DNA from: Leptodontidium sp. MPI-SDFR-AT-0119
Lineage: Eukaryota; Ascomycota; Leotiomycetes; Helotiales; Leptodontidiaceae
DNA length: 64,000 bases
Reading direction: 5' to 3'
Assembly (NCBI GenBank): GCA_020726505.1
Contig: JAHLEZ010000010.1
Span: 496,001-560,000 of the forward strand
A program made the translations under genes and the position numbers. The notes below the pieces were generated by a model. It was not told the origin of the DNA and made no database searches. It saw nothing but the letters and a program-made list of their open reading frames with translations. Positions 1 to 10,448 of this stretch are shown here, one piece after another. Numbering within the stretch: position 1 is the first letter of the stretch; each line of letters starts with the position of its first letter.

Positions 1-1408
1 TTTGTCGTACTCGTCTGGAATAATCCCCGTAAGCTCATCTATAATAAGTAGATTTTCTCGTCTCTTATTAGTACTACTTTGTAAAACTAGTCACATTTGC
101 GGGCTAATAACGATCCGAAAATTATTATCTTATAATTATAAACGCTCCTAGGCGGTCTAGTATTTGGCCGTAAATAGATTCTCCTTAACAACTATCTAGT
201 GTAAATCACGTAAAACTGTAACGTCAAGTTAAGAGTACTACTTGAGCCGAATATTAGTTGCGAAATTAGAGTCGTAAAAAAACAGTTAAGCAAAAGCGGG
301 CGCCTATTGCGGACCGGGAACTAAGGGCCCTTATAAGTAGTAAAGCTCTCCGTAAGCCGTAAAAGTAGTTAACCTGCGAGTTAAGTCGATATAGTCTTCC
401 TTATTAGTCTTAATAGACATAAAAGAGAGAGCTAAGTTATATTGTCGTATCTTCTAGCGAAAAGTATTACTTCGTAGATCCGTACCGTCTAATAGCCTCT
501 GTAATACGCCTGGCAGATCCCGTAACGGGTCTATATAAACCGCCCCTTTCTTATAATAAAGCTTATAGTCTCCCTTAGTTACTTGTTCGTCGATCTAATA
601 GAGTACGCTATACTTTATATACTCGTGGGTTATAAGACTAATATCTTGCGGACCTATAGTAATAAAAACGGACCGAAACCTAACCGGAATCGCCTAAAAG
701 GGAGCTAATATAATAAGTATAAGTATTATAGGAGGAAGAGGTGTTTCGGGCCGCAAAGGACTCGTAGGAGGAGGAGGTGGTGTTTCGGGCCGTAAAGGAC
801 TCGTAAGAGGAAGAGGAGGTAGTAGTGTTTCGGGCCGTAAAAGAGGAAGAGCAAGAGGAGGATCATTTTAAGCTCGCGCTACCTCTCGCGCTACTTTTAT
901 TTGAGCCTTCGTTCGACGACGACGTTTTATAAGTCGTGGATTGTCCGTAAGAGCCGTAACGGAGCCGCTATGAGTTTGTCGAGGAGTATTCGGATCGATT
1001 TCCGCCAGAGGTTGTCGAGGATTTAACTAAAAGTAAAGTTAATTAACGATTAAGAGTACTTTTGCGGACGTACAGACGTACCTTATGCCTATAACACGTG
1101 TTATACTGAGCCTTAACGTGATTCGTACGGAAATCAGTAGTAAGTCAATTACGGCTACACGCCACACACTATTAAAGTAGTGAGGAGTCTATTGAAGAGT
1201 CTGATTCGACGATTAAAAAGTAGTTAGAAAAGCGCGTTTATACGCGACGATATTATATTAAGTTAATATAGTTATTCGCGAGTACGTACGGTTAGTAAGC
1301 CGAGGATTCTAGTGTTCCTATAACTAGCGACGGGCCACCGGCTGCGGCTAATCAGAGTACTTCACGTGATAGTATTTTTAAAAATAGGATCTACATTTAG
1401 TTCAATAT
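1..1408 (-). mobile_element. Helitron fragment (N-terminal half, RIP-decayed, runs off left edge)
   Basis: Read on the minus strand, this stretch is the degraded N-terminal part of a Helitron Rep/helicase gene. A proline-rich leader (about 900-730) is followed by a region containing FFYDSNFATN (about 280-245). Near the left edge comes RRENL..IDELTGIIPDEYDK (about 66-1). The same order and similar residues (FFYDPLFITN, then RRRENLPTSNEV) occur in the larger Helitron at 10449-15290, so the two are copies of one family. The frame carries many stops and CpA/TpG are scarce, as expected after RIP. The HUH nickase and helicase domains would lie left of the window. Family assignment rests on this internal match plus the general Helitron_like_N pattern. 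Confidence 0.6.
741..855. repeat. Short tandem repeat, three units of about 39-45 bp
   Basis: Three imperfect units, each beginning GTGTTTCGGGCCG and followed by a purine-rich GGAGGAAGAGG-like spacer, start near 741, 780 and 825. On the minus strand they encode a Pro/Thr-rich repeat with ARNT or RPET cores in the Helitron leader. Unit spacing varies by several bases. Confidence 0.7.
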
Positions 1409-1664
1409 TATTAGTCCACAGGTCCTTACATAAGTATACTTCAGTCTGGAAAAGGGGGTGCGGGTCAAAGTCAGGGGTTAAAGCTTAGCCGGACTGGTTT
1501 CGGTGGAGATTCGGTGAGGTTTCGTAATATATAGTCTAGCTCTCCTCGCACTCTCTTAAAAAATACATAGATTTTAAACTATATATTTATTACTTTATCG
1601 CTATACTTATATTAGAATATATTTACATATACGGCGTGGTATATAAACCGGTACTACACTAACA
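1409..1664 (+). repeat. 5' LTR of the Copia element
   Basis: 256-bp copy matching 10193-10448. Its first bases read TATTAG where the other LTR has TGTTAG, and it ends CTAACA. It is preceded by the target duplication AATAT at 1404-1408. Many G-to-A and C-to-T differences from its partner indicate RIP after insertion. Confidence 0.88.
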
Positions 1665-3341
1665 CTAATCAGTGGCAAGCTTGTATCGTTAACCTTACTA
1701 TAGACAGAAAAGGTCTCAGGCTATAGAGCGAATTCTAGGCTTTAACTTAAAGAGTACTTAATTGTATTTTCCTTAAAGGGCATTTTACCTTTTTTAGATT
1801 GTGAAGGAAAGGTAACTTCTCTCTTAAGACTCGACTAAGACTATCGCACGTTAGAAAAGAGCTATTATAACACGACAGTCACTCTATAAAGACTGTCAAG
1901 TCAATATCCTTGAATCTAAAACTTTAGACCTTCGAGAAACCTATTTAAGAACCTACTAGATTACTTACGAATCGCATCTAATACAATAACTGATACTTTA
2001 GACTATACCCTGGAGCTAAAATTGACTCCAGAAATCATTAATGTCACAGTTATACTTAAGGAGAGAGTAAATCTTAATTTAGATTTACTAGCAAACGTAA
2101 TAGTATATTCACGGAAGTTTAAGGAAGACTTTTATAACAGACACCTCAAGGGAGAGTTCCTTTTCTAAGACTTTTGAGAGTACTTTAAGGGTTAAACAAT
2201 AAATAAGTTTAAGTTAATTAAGACAGTAGAACGTACGTGTCTTAAGGACGACTTACGAGCCTTTAGCGTATTCGTACGACGTGCTAAGGGAACGAGGACA
2301 ACAGATGTTCTAGCAAAAACAGTACAAGCTAAGGAAAATCTGTAGCCAGAAGACCAAATAGAGATATAAATTCAGAACTACCTCGAATCAGTACCGAATC
2401 ACATCCGGGAATCAGTCTCTCGCCTACTACCGCTAATCCTAATAATACTTCAACAAAATCAACCCCTAATATCTCTATAACACTAACCAGAAGTAGTTAT
2501 TTATTCCGTAGAGGAAGACACTCCTTCGGAAGGGTCAAGAGTAAAGCTTACGGAGACGATTTAGTTATTAAGATCACTTAAGATCTCCCTTACTAAAGGA
2601 GATAAAGTCGAGGATTTATATAATATAACCCCCCCACTTATAGTCCTAAAGAAAGAGTTCTCATTTACTCCTAGAAGAGATCCCCTAAGTAATCTCTACC
2701 CGTGGAGATTAAATAACCACGCGTTATCGAATCTTACACTAACGCTAATAATACACCCACGGGACGAGTCATTACTACCATTTGAAGTTCCTAGGACTAC
2801 TAAACTATATACGGAGCCGATTCGGCTATTATAATATATTATAAATCTATTAACCCCGGACTAGGCAAAATCGTTAGTAAACCTTACTAAGATATACACT
2901 AAGGAGCTCTAATATAGTAAAGACAAGGACTACTTAAATAAGAAACTCTACATCTTCGCCGACTTATATTAGAGAGTATTAATTAAGACTAAAGTCTAAA
3001 ACCGAGCTTTTCCGTTAATACTACGAGACGGAGCCAGTTTATACTATTACCGGTACCTCTAGAATAAGGGGTACTCATTTAATAAGCTTATTAGGACGAC
3101 TCGCGAATACTTTAAGACGGAAGAGAGAGCTAATAAGTTCCTTTGCTAGTAGTTTAGTCTGACTTTCTCGTTATTTCAGGAGGAGCCTCATTAGACGAGA
3201 AAACTAGTGCTAACCTAATTAGAGAACTTCGCCAAGGAATTATAAAGTATTTAACTTGGCCTAAAAGACGATAATATACGGAACGACAAGACACTCCGCG
3301 ATAAGCTCGTATAAGGAGTATCAAGGAACCCCCTCTTTAAA

Positions 3342-3900
3342 ATGGCCTTATTTCAGGCACTTCTTACCTTCCTTATATTAATAAATAGTCTTCGCTCCGC
3401 CGTCGGCGTTAAGGTAACTCATGACTCGGGATCGAGGGTAAGTAAGTATTACGGATCACATACGAATCGCCACCGATCTTATGTCGCAGATAGGGCGGCT
3501 TATTACTTTAATCGCAAGATAAAATTTTTAAGTGGAAACAAACGTAAAGACAAATTCCAGCCTATACTAGGCTATATAGGCTGTATTATTTATAAGAAGA
3601 TAAATTACTATAATAGTCGCTACTCTAACGAAAAGCAGGCAGCGTCCAAGGTATAATACTTCGCGGCGCGTAAGGCCAAAGGAGTAAAAGCCATAAACAA
3701 GACCTTTAAGAGCTACCTAGCTTATGTTAAGGGAATCGACCCTAATTTTAACTAGAACCAGACTATATCTAGACACTATTTAAGAAACTACTAAGATACG
3801 GATTTAGACACTTTAATAAATATTAACGACTCTTTAAAGAATTCCGACGACGATAATAGCGATAACACTACAAACTTCACGACTATATTTACAGTAAGTG
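3342..3900 (+). pseudogene. Copia gag remnant with a ruined zinc knuckle
   Basis: A plus-strand frame open at 3342-3656 continues past a stop. It ends with a segment that resembles the CCHC knuckle of fungal Copia Gag (GCIIYKKINYYNSRYS), but its later cysteines now read tyrosine, the expected result of TGC/TGT to TAC/TAT transitions. Upstream 1665-3341 is presumably the rest of gag, but it is too decayed to delimit. Identification rests on the knuckle-like spacing and on position upstream of the protease. Confidence 0.55.
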
Positions 3901-4148
3901 AGGCATAATATAATACACGAGAAGTTATAAAGTAACTTAAGGAGAAGAAGGCTACTTACATTTTAAAAAGCAAAATCAAGAGACTTACTCCAAGTGAGGC
4001 CTATATAACGTAATAAATAGACAGATTCTTCTAAGGTCTATTAATTGACACAGGGGCATCTAATAAAAACACGGGAGAGATTAACTAACTACAAGTATTA
4101 TAACGAATTCAAGATGTCAAGTTTAACACTAGCCAGGCGGGCTAAAGC

Positions 4149-4320
4149 TGTGACGATTACACTCTGGACAGGTAATATCAAGACAGTACTCTTATTCTTA
4201 GGACAATAGATACAGAAGAAGGACAGCTGTAGCTGACAAGAGCTGACCCCTATATCCTCAAAGCTGAAACACTAGCCCCTGAACACGTGACGTAAGGCCA
4301 GCGCGGCCACAACCGTAACA
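4149..4320 (-). repeat. LTR of the nested element (3' LTR in the element's own sense)
   Basis: 172-bp repeat matching 5451-5622. It starts TGTGACGATT and ends CCGTAACA on the plus strand. The adjacent C-run (4323-4332) is the polypurine tract read on the minus strand. Confidence 0.87.
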
Positions 4321-4469
4321 TTACCCCCCCCCCTCCAAAAGAGCTCGTCCTGAGTCTCGATCAATTAATGTATTCCGGTCATTCATCATCGTTGTCTTTG
4401 TACGGGAAGGCCTAGTAGACAGGCATATTAGCAAGGTCCCGTCTACGTACTACCTGCTTTTACTGCGCG

Positions 4470-5023
4470 CTACTAGTACTAATAGCGTTGATTTCCATAG
4501 GGTCACTATTATAAGTAGCAGGGAGGAAGAGGAGCGACCGGCGAGTTGTTGAATGACGCGTATGAACTCGGAGTACTCGGCAGGTAGGTTGAGCTGCTGA
4601 GCGAGTCGGTTTCGAATCATCGAGTTAAGGCCGTTGCGGAAGGTGGAGATTTTGTTGACGTCAGGCTAGTCCTGGCTACGAGCTTTATAAAAGGTACGCT
4701 CGAACTTGGCAATATAAGTAGGTACAAAGTCGGTGCCTTGTTTAAGGGCAAATAGCTTGTCTTCTGCTTCCTGCACTTTATTCGGGTTGTCGTACACTCG
4801 CGTGAGCTGCTCGAGGATGGTGTTGTAGTCTGGAGTGCCGCTGGCGGCCTGAGAGAGTTGAGGTAGGACTATTGCTTGAACGTGGCTCTCGAGGTTAAGG
4901 TAGGACCGACTTCGGCTTCGCAGACGCTCTAGTGGTCAACAAGGTTCGTAAGAAGGTGATTTCATTGTGCTGGCGACGTAGTTCGGCCTGTAAGTTGGTG
5001 AGAGTAACTTGAATTTGAGGGTC
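4470..5023 (-). pseudogene. Retroelement gag-like gene, broken
   Basis: On the minus strand an ATG near 5023 opens MDPQIQVTLTNLQAEL, a coiled-coil-like Gag N-terminus. After a frame change, readable Gag capsid sequence follows: LPQLSQAASGTPDYNTILEQL, VYDNPNKVQEAEDKLFALKQG, and FVPTYIAKFERTFYKARSQD. A TAG then stands where a tryptophan would fit, followed by INKIS-like and LNSMIRNRLAQQL segments. This resembles the retrotransposon gag family of fungal Gypsy elements. At least one frameshift and several stops make it non-functional as read. No protease or RT follows it. Confidence 0.7.
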
Positions 5024-5450
5024 CATTGCGGCACGCGTAGTACGGCGTATGTAACGGAATAGTCGTATGACGGGCTCGCTCGATAGGACTCAGCAGAGGT
5101 CGAATATAGTCGGTGATAGTAAGGTATTAGCTATCGCGAAAGGAAAAAAAAAACAAGGGAGTTATCGTTGGGGATTAGTACGCTCGCAAGCACCGGGGGG
5201 GTCGAATATCTAGCTCGCTCGCAAGTACTAGAATCTTCGGAAAAACCGATCGTAAGGGCACTGTCGCAACAACCTAGAGCGAACGGGGTGACTGTTTGGC
5301 GCTATTGTCAAGCCTTAATAAGTCGAGTAACACTCGCAAGTGTAAAAGGGGTAATAACCAGTGTTAGCCGAGACCTAGAGCCAGGCTCTCGTAATTACTG
5401 TCGTAACGTGAGGCTGGAATACTCTAGGGCTCTTAGAGGATCTATTGTAA

Positions 5451-5622
5451 TGTGACGATTGTACTCTAGACAGGTAATATCAAGACAGTACTCTCATTCT
5501 TAGGACAATAGATACAGAAGAAGGACAGCTGTAGCTGACAAGAGCTGACCCCTATATCCTCAAAGCTAAAACACTAGCCCCTGAACACGTGACGTAAGGC
5601 CAGCGCGGCCACAACCGTAACA
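5451..5622 (-). repeat. LTR of the nested element (5' LTR in the element's own sense)
   Basis: 172-bp partner of 4149-4320, differing at about five positions, all transitions. Ends GTAACA at 5622 and is followed by the target duplication AAAGC. Confidence 0.87.
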
Positions 5623-5879
5623 AAAGCCGGATCACATTTAGTGCCGGTTCGCGACTGTCTCTAGGGGTTACCACAGTCAGCACTCCGGCTAGAGAAATAG
5701 ACTTCCAAATCGTGGACGTAAATATCTTATTTCTAGTTTATTTATAATAATTAAATACGCTAAATACGTAATATAATAACCTACGTAACGTTTTGATTTA
5801 AGGCGACAAGAAGCACTTAATTATATAGAAGTATAAGCATTTATAGCTACTTTTAGATTAATATCGTCAATTATTAGAT

Positions 5880-6750
5880 ACTTCTATTAGAACGATAAAT
5901 ATATACCACCTAACCGAACTAGAAATACGTCGGCTTTATAGGCGTTTCGGACACCCTTTAGTAAGACGTCTATAACACCTACTAGATCAAGCTGGCCATG
6001 AGTATAACTCGGAAGTTATATTAAAGGTCAAAGAAATATATAAGTATTACTAGAAACACGTAAATACTTTATATAAGTTCCGCTTTAAGTTATAAGACGA
6101 CGTCGACTTTAATTATACAGTCTACGTCAATATCGTAATATTTAAAGAACGATATACCCTCTATATAGTAAATAAGGTAATAGGTTTTAGTGCGGCGAAA
6201 CTACTCCGAAAGGCCCCTAATTCCGCTACGGCTCGGGCCACTTTTAACGTATTTAAGTCAGTATAAATTAACACCTACTTAAGACCTCTAGATTTCGTCG
6301 TGTACGACTATAGTACTAATTTTAATTCTGAGGAGTTTCGGAGTATACTTAGATTTATAAGTAGTACCTTTAAGTTAGTACTTATTAAGGCACACTAATT
6401 AATTAGCAAAGTTAAGCGATATTACTGCTTATTACGCCGTGCCTATAAAATCGTTATAAAAGAACACCTTAAGTTAAACGACGAAGACCGACTATAAATA
6501 GTAGTAAAAGTAATAAATAATACAATTAGACTTAACGGGCTTATCCTTATATTACTTGTTTTTGGCGTATACTTTAAAATAACAGAGTTAGACCCCCTAA
6601 ATCCGTTAGTCGAATAACGTGCGGCTACGATTAAGAAAGCTATAAAGGAAGTACAGAAAATTTATATTACGCGTAAAGTTAACGATACGTTAGTTATACG
6701 AAACGGCCCTAGAACCACTTATATTTATAGTCTCTACCTCAATAATTAAG
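5880..6750 (+). pseudogene. Copia integrase region, RIP-decayed
   Basis: The plus-strand frame shows the pre-integrase segment (YHLTELEIRRLYRRFGHP), the start of the HHCC zinc region. Catalytic-core remnants follow, including DDVDFNYTVYVNIV (first acidic region) and VVYDYSTNFNSEEF, which resembles the usual D-x-G-x-N-F segment with its glycine lost. Several stop codons interrupt it. It follows the protease directly and precedes RT, which is Copia gene order. Confidence 0.7.
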
Positions 6751-7079
6751 TTCTAATATATTAGGAGGGTAAAAGATAGATAAGACCTTACGATTTCTTA
6801 GGTATTAAAGGAGAATCATATAAGATTAATATAAAAAATAAGAGAATACGTACGTTCTAATCGACTATAATTCGTCCCTTTAAGACAAACACCTTTAGCG
6901 TTAAACGACAAAAAGAAAACTTACTAGAGGATATCTATAAGTAATATCTAAGATCCCCGATCAGAAACACTACCGAAACAGCACTAAATCCACCCCGAAT
7001 CGCTATTTAAATTCTATTTACGAAATACTTATTAGATTTATTAACTATTAATAACAATTATAATACTAAAGTATTTATA

Positions 7080-8700
7080 ATTAAGAAAGAGATAAGGGAC
7101 TAAGAGCTATTTATTAAACTTCGCGCTAAAGGGAAGATTATAGCGCTTAGACTACTATTTTAGTAGTCTCGAAGGACGGAATACGAAACACTTATTAAAA
7201 GGGGTATTTTTATACTTATCTATAAGGACGACCTTAAAGTAAGAGGCTACTGTATCTTTAAGTTAAGAATAGTAGACGAAGTTAAAGGCAAAGAGACGTT
7301 AGCTTTATATAAGAAGTTAAGGCTAATAATTTAATACTTTAACGACAAAGGGAAGAGAGAGATTTTGACTTAGTCTTCGACAATCTAACGATTTAACTAA
7401 CGGTTACTTATATTTTTGGCCGCTACCGTTAAGCACCTAAATCGCCTCCAAAACCAGTCCGAATCCCATCTAGCTATTAAGGATATTACTTAAGCTTACG
7501 TCTAGGTAGAAACAAGGCTTCTCCGGGACATTTTTACATAGCCATCGAAAGAGATCGTAGGAGATTTCCCTTTTAACACAATATTTATAGTAATATTACT
7601 GTTATACGGCATACTTAAGTCTAAAAACTATTAGTTCAATATATACCACAAACATTATATAAAGAACCTACAAATAGAGACATTAATATACGACTTATAC
7701 TTACTAATTAGTACTAAGGAAAGCTATGACTTTAAAGTCGTAGGAATATAAATAGACGACACGCTAATTCTAGGAGATAAGGACTTCTTAGTAAGAAAGT
7801 AAAATAAGATCACTAAGGCCGGTTTTTTAACGAAGTTAATATAGATATTACTCTTTACTAAAACTATTACGTTTAATAAGTATATTATCTTTATAGACAG
7901 GGACAGCCTCTACATGTCACAGAAGGGTTAAGGAGCAAGGCTAGAGCTAGTCGACGTAAGAAAAGAAGACTACAAAAAGGCCTATAAAGAGTAACGAGCT
8001 CGTGCGGCTTACTTTACTATTATTTATTAGCCAGAAATAACGTTTAATCTCTTAGTCGTAGCGTAATACTAAAATCTGACGGAAGACGACGTTAAGGCCT
8101 TAAACCTACGCCTTAAATAGTAAATAGACAACCTAAAAAGAGGACTTTAATACGTACTAGTTGACTTACGGTCTATAAAGGTCTACGTTTTTATAGACGG
8201 TTCTTTTACTAATAACAAAGACTTAAGTTTATAGATAAGTTTCGTATTAGTAATTAGTGCTAAAACGGTAGGGGATACGCAATTCACCTTAACTGGTAAC
8301 ATCGTGTATATTAACTCAATAAAATACAAGAGAGTAACTCGCGTAGTACTCGCATCAGAGTTATATACTATAGTAGCTAGCATCGATATATTAATCTCCC
8401 TTAGTACGACTATTAATATAGTAACTAATAAGCTTAGTATCCTACGTTTTCCTACTATTATTTACACGGATTTTTTATCCCTTTATGAGTGTATTGTTAA
8501 GCTCGGTACGACTAAAGAGAAGCGCCTAATAATTAATATTATAGCTATTCGTCAATTATATAAGCGTAGAGAGCTGACGGAGGTTTAATAAATTAATAGC
8601 GCTAATAATCTTACTGACGTTATAACGAAGAGCACTCTAAATAAGGCTCTTCGGGATTTTATTGACACTAATATCTTTATTATTAAAATAAAGGGTTAAG
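7080..8700 (+). pseudogene. Copia reverse transcriptase and RNase H, RIP-decayed
   Basis: The frame reads through the RT fingers (LRIVDEVKGKETLALYKK), a decayed QAY-type motif near 7490, and a TDD-like box now reading IDDTLILGDKDF (about 7750-7785). RNase H is the best-preserved part: VFIDGSFTNNKDL (about 8190), then an open stretch at 8304-8588 with TRVVLASELYTIVAS and SLYECIVKLGTTKEKR. The final segment (NLTDVITKSTLNKAL, about 8610-8650) is the usual Copia C-terminus. Many stops are TAA or TAG at likely former Gln or Trp codons, fitting RIP. Confidence 0.85.
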
Positions 8701-10192
8701 TTTAACGGTTAACTGGAGTTAATTTGGACTAATAACGGAGGGGTTTCTTATACTCGTTGATTTTTTTTATATATTTCCTTATAACTCTTATTTATTAATT
8801 TATCACTTACGATTATTTTTATATTTAATTAATTTACGAAGTCAGAAACACACTCGATTTAGTTCTAGACACCCTCTAATTTAAAGTACTAACGGGCGGC
8901 CTTACGACGACACTTTAACAAGGACAAACTACTAGTTTTACTATAGGGGGTTACTCCCGTATAGTAGTATAAAAAAAGTGCCGCCACGAAAGACTTATTA
9001 CGAAGCTAATCTAAAATAAGGCCGAATCCCTTACGCATATATATTAAGGAGAGGTTCTTTCTTTTCCCCCTCCTCCTCCCCCGCGCTATAGCGGCGACTT
9101 CGGCGGAGACGCTTAGTAAGAGCATCGTCTTTACCGCCGTCCTCCTTACTACACTTAATAGCGGCAAAGGAGACGACAGTAAGGAGCTAATTCAAGACTA
9201 GTACCGTCTCCTATAATACAAAGCGTTAATACTTAGGAGCCTTAGTATTAAAAAGGAATAAGGGGGTTAACTTATTACTTACGAGTTAGCTAAGCCAGCG
9301 ATTTCCCGGCGTATAGCGCGCGTTTCCTCTAATAACGCCAGTAATAACTCCCTAGTAGTCTTTAGTACGCTAGTAGCGGCGACTAATAATGCCGAATCAA
9401 TTAATTCAGTGGCAGTAACGATAACTTCTTTATCTTTTGTCTCGAGGGCAGCAACTAGACGAAAGTATTCTTCGGCGACAAACCACGGAATCTATTATAT
9501 ATTAGTAATCGTATATCTAGAGTACTTTCGGCGAGGATTTAAATATAATTTAGAATAGAAAAGAAAATAAAAGTACTTACTAAGTTATACCGGGACTTCT
9601 TCTCTACGCAATATACGCACTTTTTACTCTTAAGATTATTAAAGGAGTAATCGTGGGATAAGTTCTTTATAGTAAGGCGGACACACTAAATATAGCATTT
9701 GCGGTAGGCGAGGTCGAGCGCTCCTGTGAGTATTAGTACAAGTACTGTTTTTAATTAATATACCGTTTCCCTACCGAACTATCTCCGAAGAGTATATTTA
9801 CTTTTAGGTTATTTATTTGATTTGATATAGTCTTCTTAGAAATATTAGTCTTTGAGCTATATTAGGCGAATTAAAGAGATCAGAAAGTAGTATACGTATA
9901 GTAGTTATATATATATTAGCTAAAGGAGACTCTAAATCTTTAGGGGAAAGCGATATATATATATCTATCACGTTATATAATACTAAGGGTTCCTATTATT
10001 ATTAGTTCTCGCTTAGCTTCGCTACGGCACCTCACTATATTTAGACCCCTTTCGGGGCACTTTCGGGACACTATCGAGCCGGAATCAGACGCTGTCAAAT
10101 ACTCTGTCATTTTATTTGTTATTTCTTATATATTACTTGTTATTTACTTCTACGTGTGTTAGAAATAGTTTTTCTAAAAGAAGTTTTGCCGG
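8701..10192. other. Unexplained 1.5-kb tail between the Copia RNase H and the right LTR
   Basis: This AT-rich tail is long for a Copia element. It has no second set of terminal repeats that I could see. The minus strand holds a 70-codon stop-free frame at 9279-9491, in a background where most frames are densely stopped. Its sequence is Ala/Leu/Glu-rich and helix-like (LLLALLEETRAIRREIAG). It has no recognised family. It could be an antisense accessory reading frame, part of an older nested insertion, or chance. Confidence 0.4.
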
Positions 10193-10448
10193 TGTTAGTT
10201 TATAAGTCCCTACATAAGTATACTTCGGTCTAAAAAAGGGGATACGGGTTAAAGTCAGGGGTCAGAGCCTAGCCGGACTAGTTTCGGTGGAGATTCGGTA
10301 GGGTTTCGTAATATATAGTCTGACTCTCCTCGTACTCTCTTAAAAGATACACAGATTTTGAACCATATATTTATTACTCTGTCGCCATACTCGCATTAGA
10401 ATATATTCACACATGCGGCGTGGTATATGAACTGGTATTACACCGACA
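10193..10448 (+). repeat. 3' LTR of the Copia element
   Basis: 256 bp, starting TGTTAG and ending CCGACA, followed immediately by the duplication AATAT (10449-10453). It keeps more ancestral G/C positions than the left LTR at several sites. Confidence 0.88.

Larger units (their letters stand above)
4149..5622 (-). mobile_element. Nested gag-only LTR retroelement (non-autonomous, Gypsy-like gag)
   Basis: Direct repeats of exactly 172 bp (4149-4320 and 5451-5622) begin TGTGACG and end GTAACA. They are flanked by the perfect 5-bp duplication AAAGC (4144-4148 and 5623-5627). The coding sense is minus: a polypurine tract (GGAGGGGGGGGG on the minus strand, near 4323-4335) abuts the LTR at the low-coordinate end, and a gag-like gene runs from about 5023 to 4470. 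Only about 1.13 kb lies between the LTRs, so there is no room for pol and none is seen. The LTR copies differ by only about five transitions and the element keeps more CpA/TpG than its host, so it is younger. It probably depends on an autonomous relative in trans. Confidence 0.85.
3990..5790 (+). pseudogene. Copia aspartic protease region, split by the nested LTR element
   Basis: The left part (about 3990-4148) contains the protease core LLIDTGASNKNT and ends in NTSQAG. The right part (5623 to about 5790) resumes with a flap-like stretch (SRLSLGVTTV...EIDFQIVDVN). The nested element (4149-5622) sits exactly between the two halves, flanked by the duplication AAAGC. Stops occur in both halves. 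The order gag, protease, integrase supports the call. Confidence 0.65.
1409..10448 (+). mobile_element. Ty1/Copia LTR retrotransposon, complete but RIP-inactivated, with a nested insertion
   Basis: Two direct repeats of exactly 256 bp (1409-1664 and 10193-10448) bound the element. The right copy starts TGTTAG and ends GACA; the left start has decayed to TATTAG. The 5-bp duplication AATAT lies just outside both ends (1404-1408 and 10449-10453). Between the LTRs, the plus strand gives degraded gag, aspartic protease, integrase, reverse transcriptase and RNase H in Copia order (integrase before RT). Differences between the LTRs are essentially all transitions, and every domain has in-frame stops, so it cannot act autonomously. 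A 1,474-bp LTR element is nested at 4149-5622. Without that and one copy of its duplication the element is about 7.56 kb. Confidence 0.88.

Noticed and set aside
5168..5455. 95-codon plus-strand frame inside the nested LTR element
   Set aside because: It is antisense to the gag-like gene and overlaps the LTR. No domain or coding pattern.
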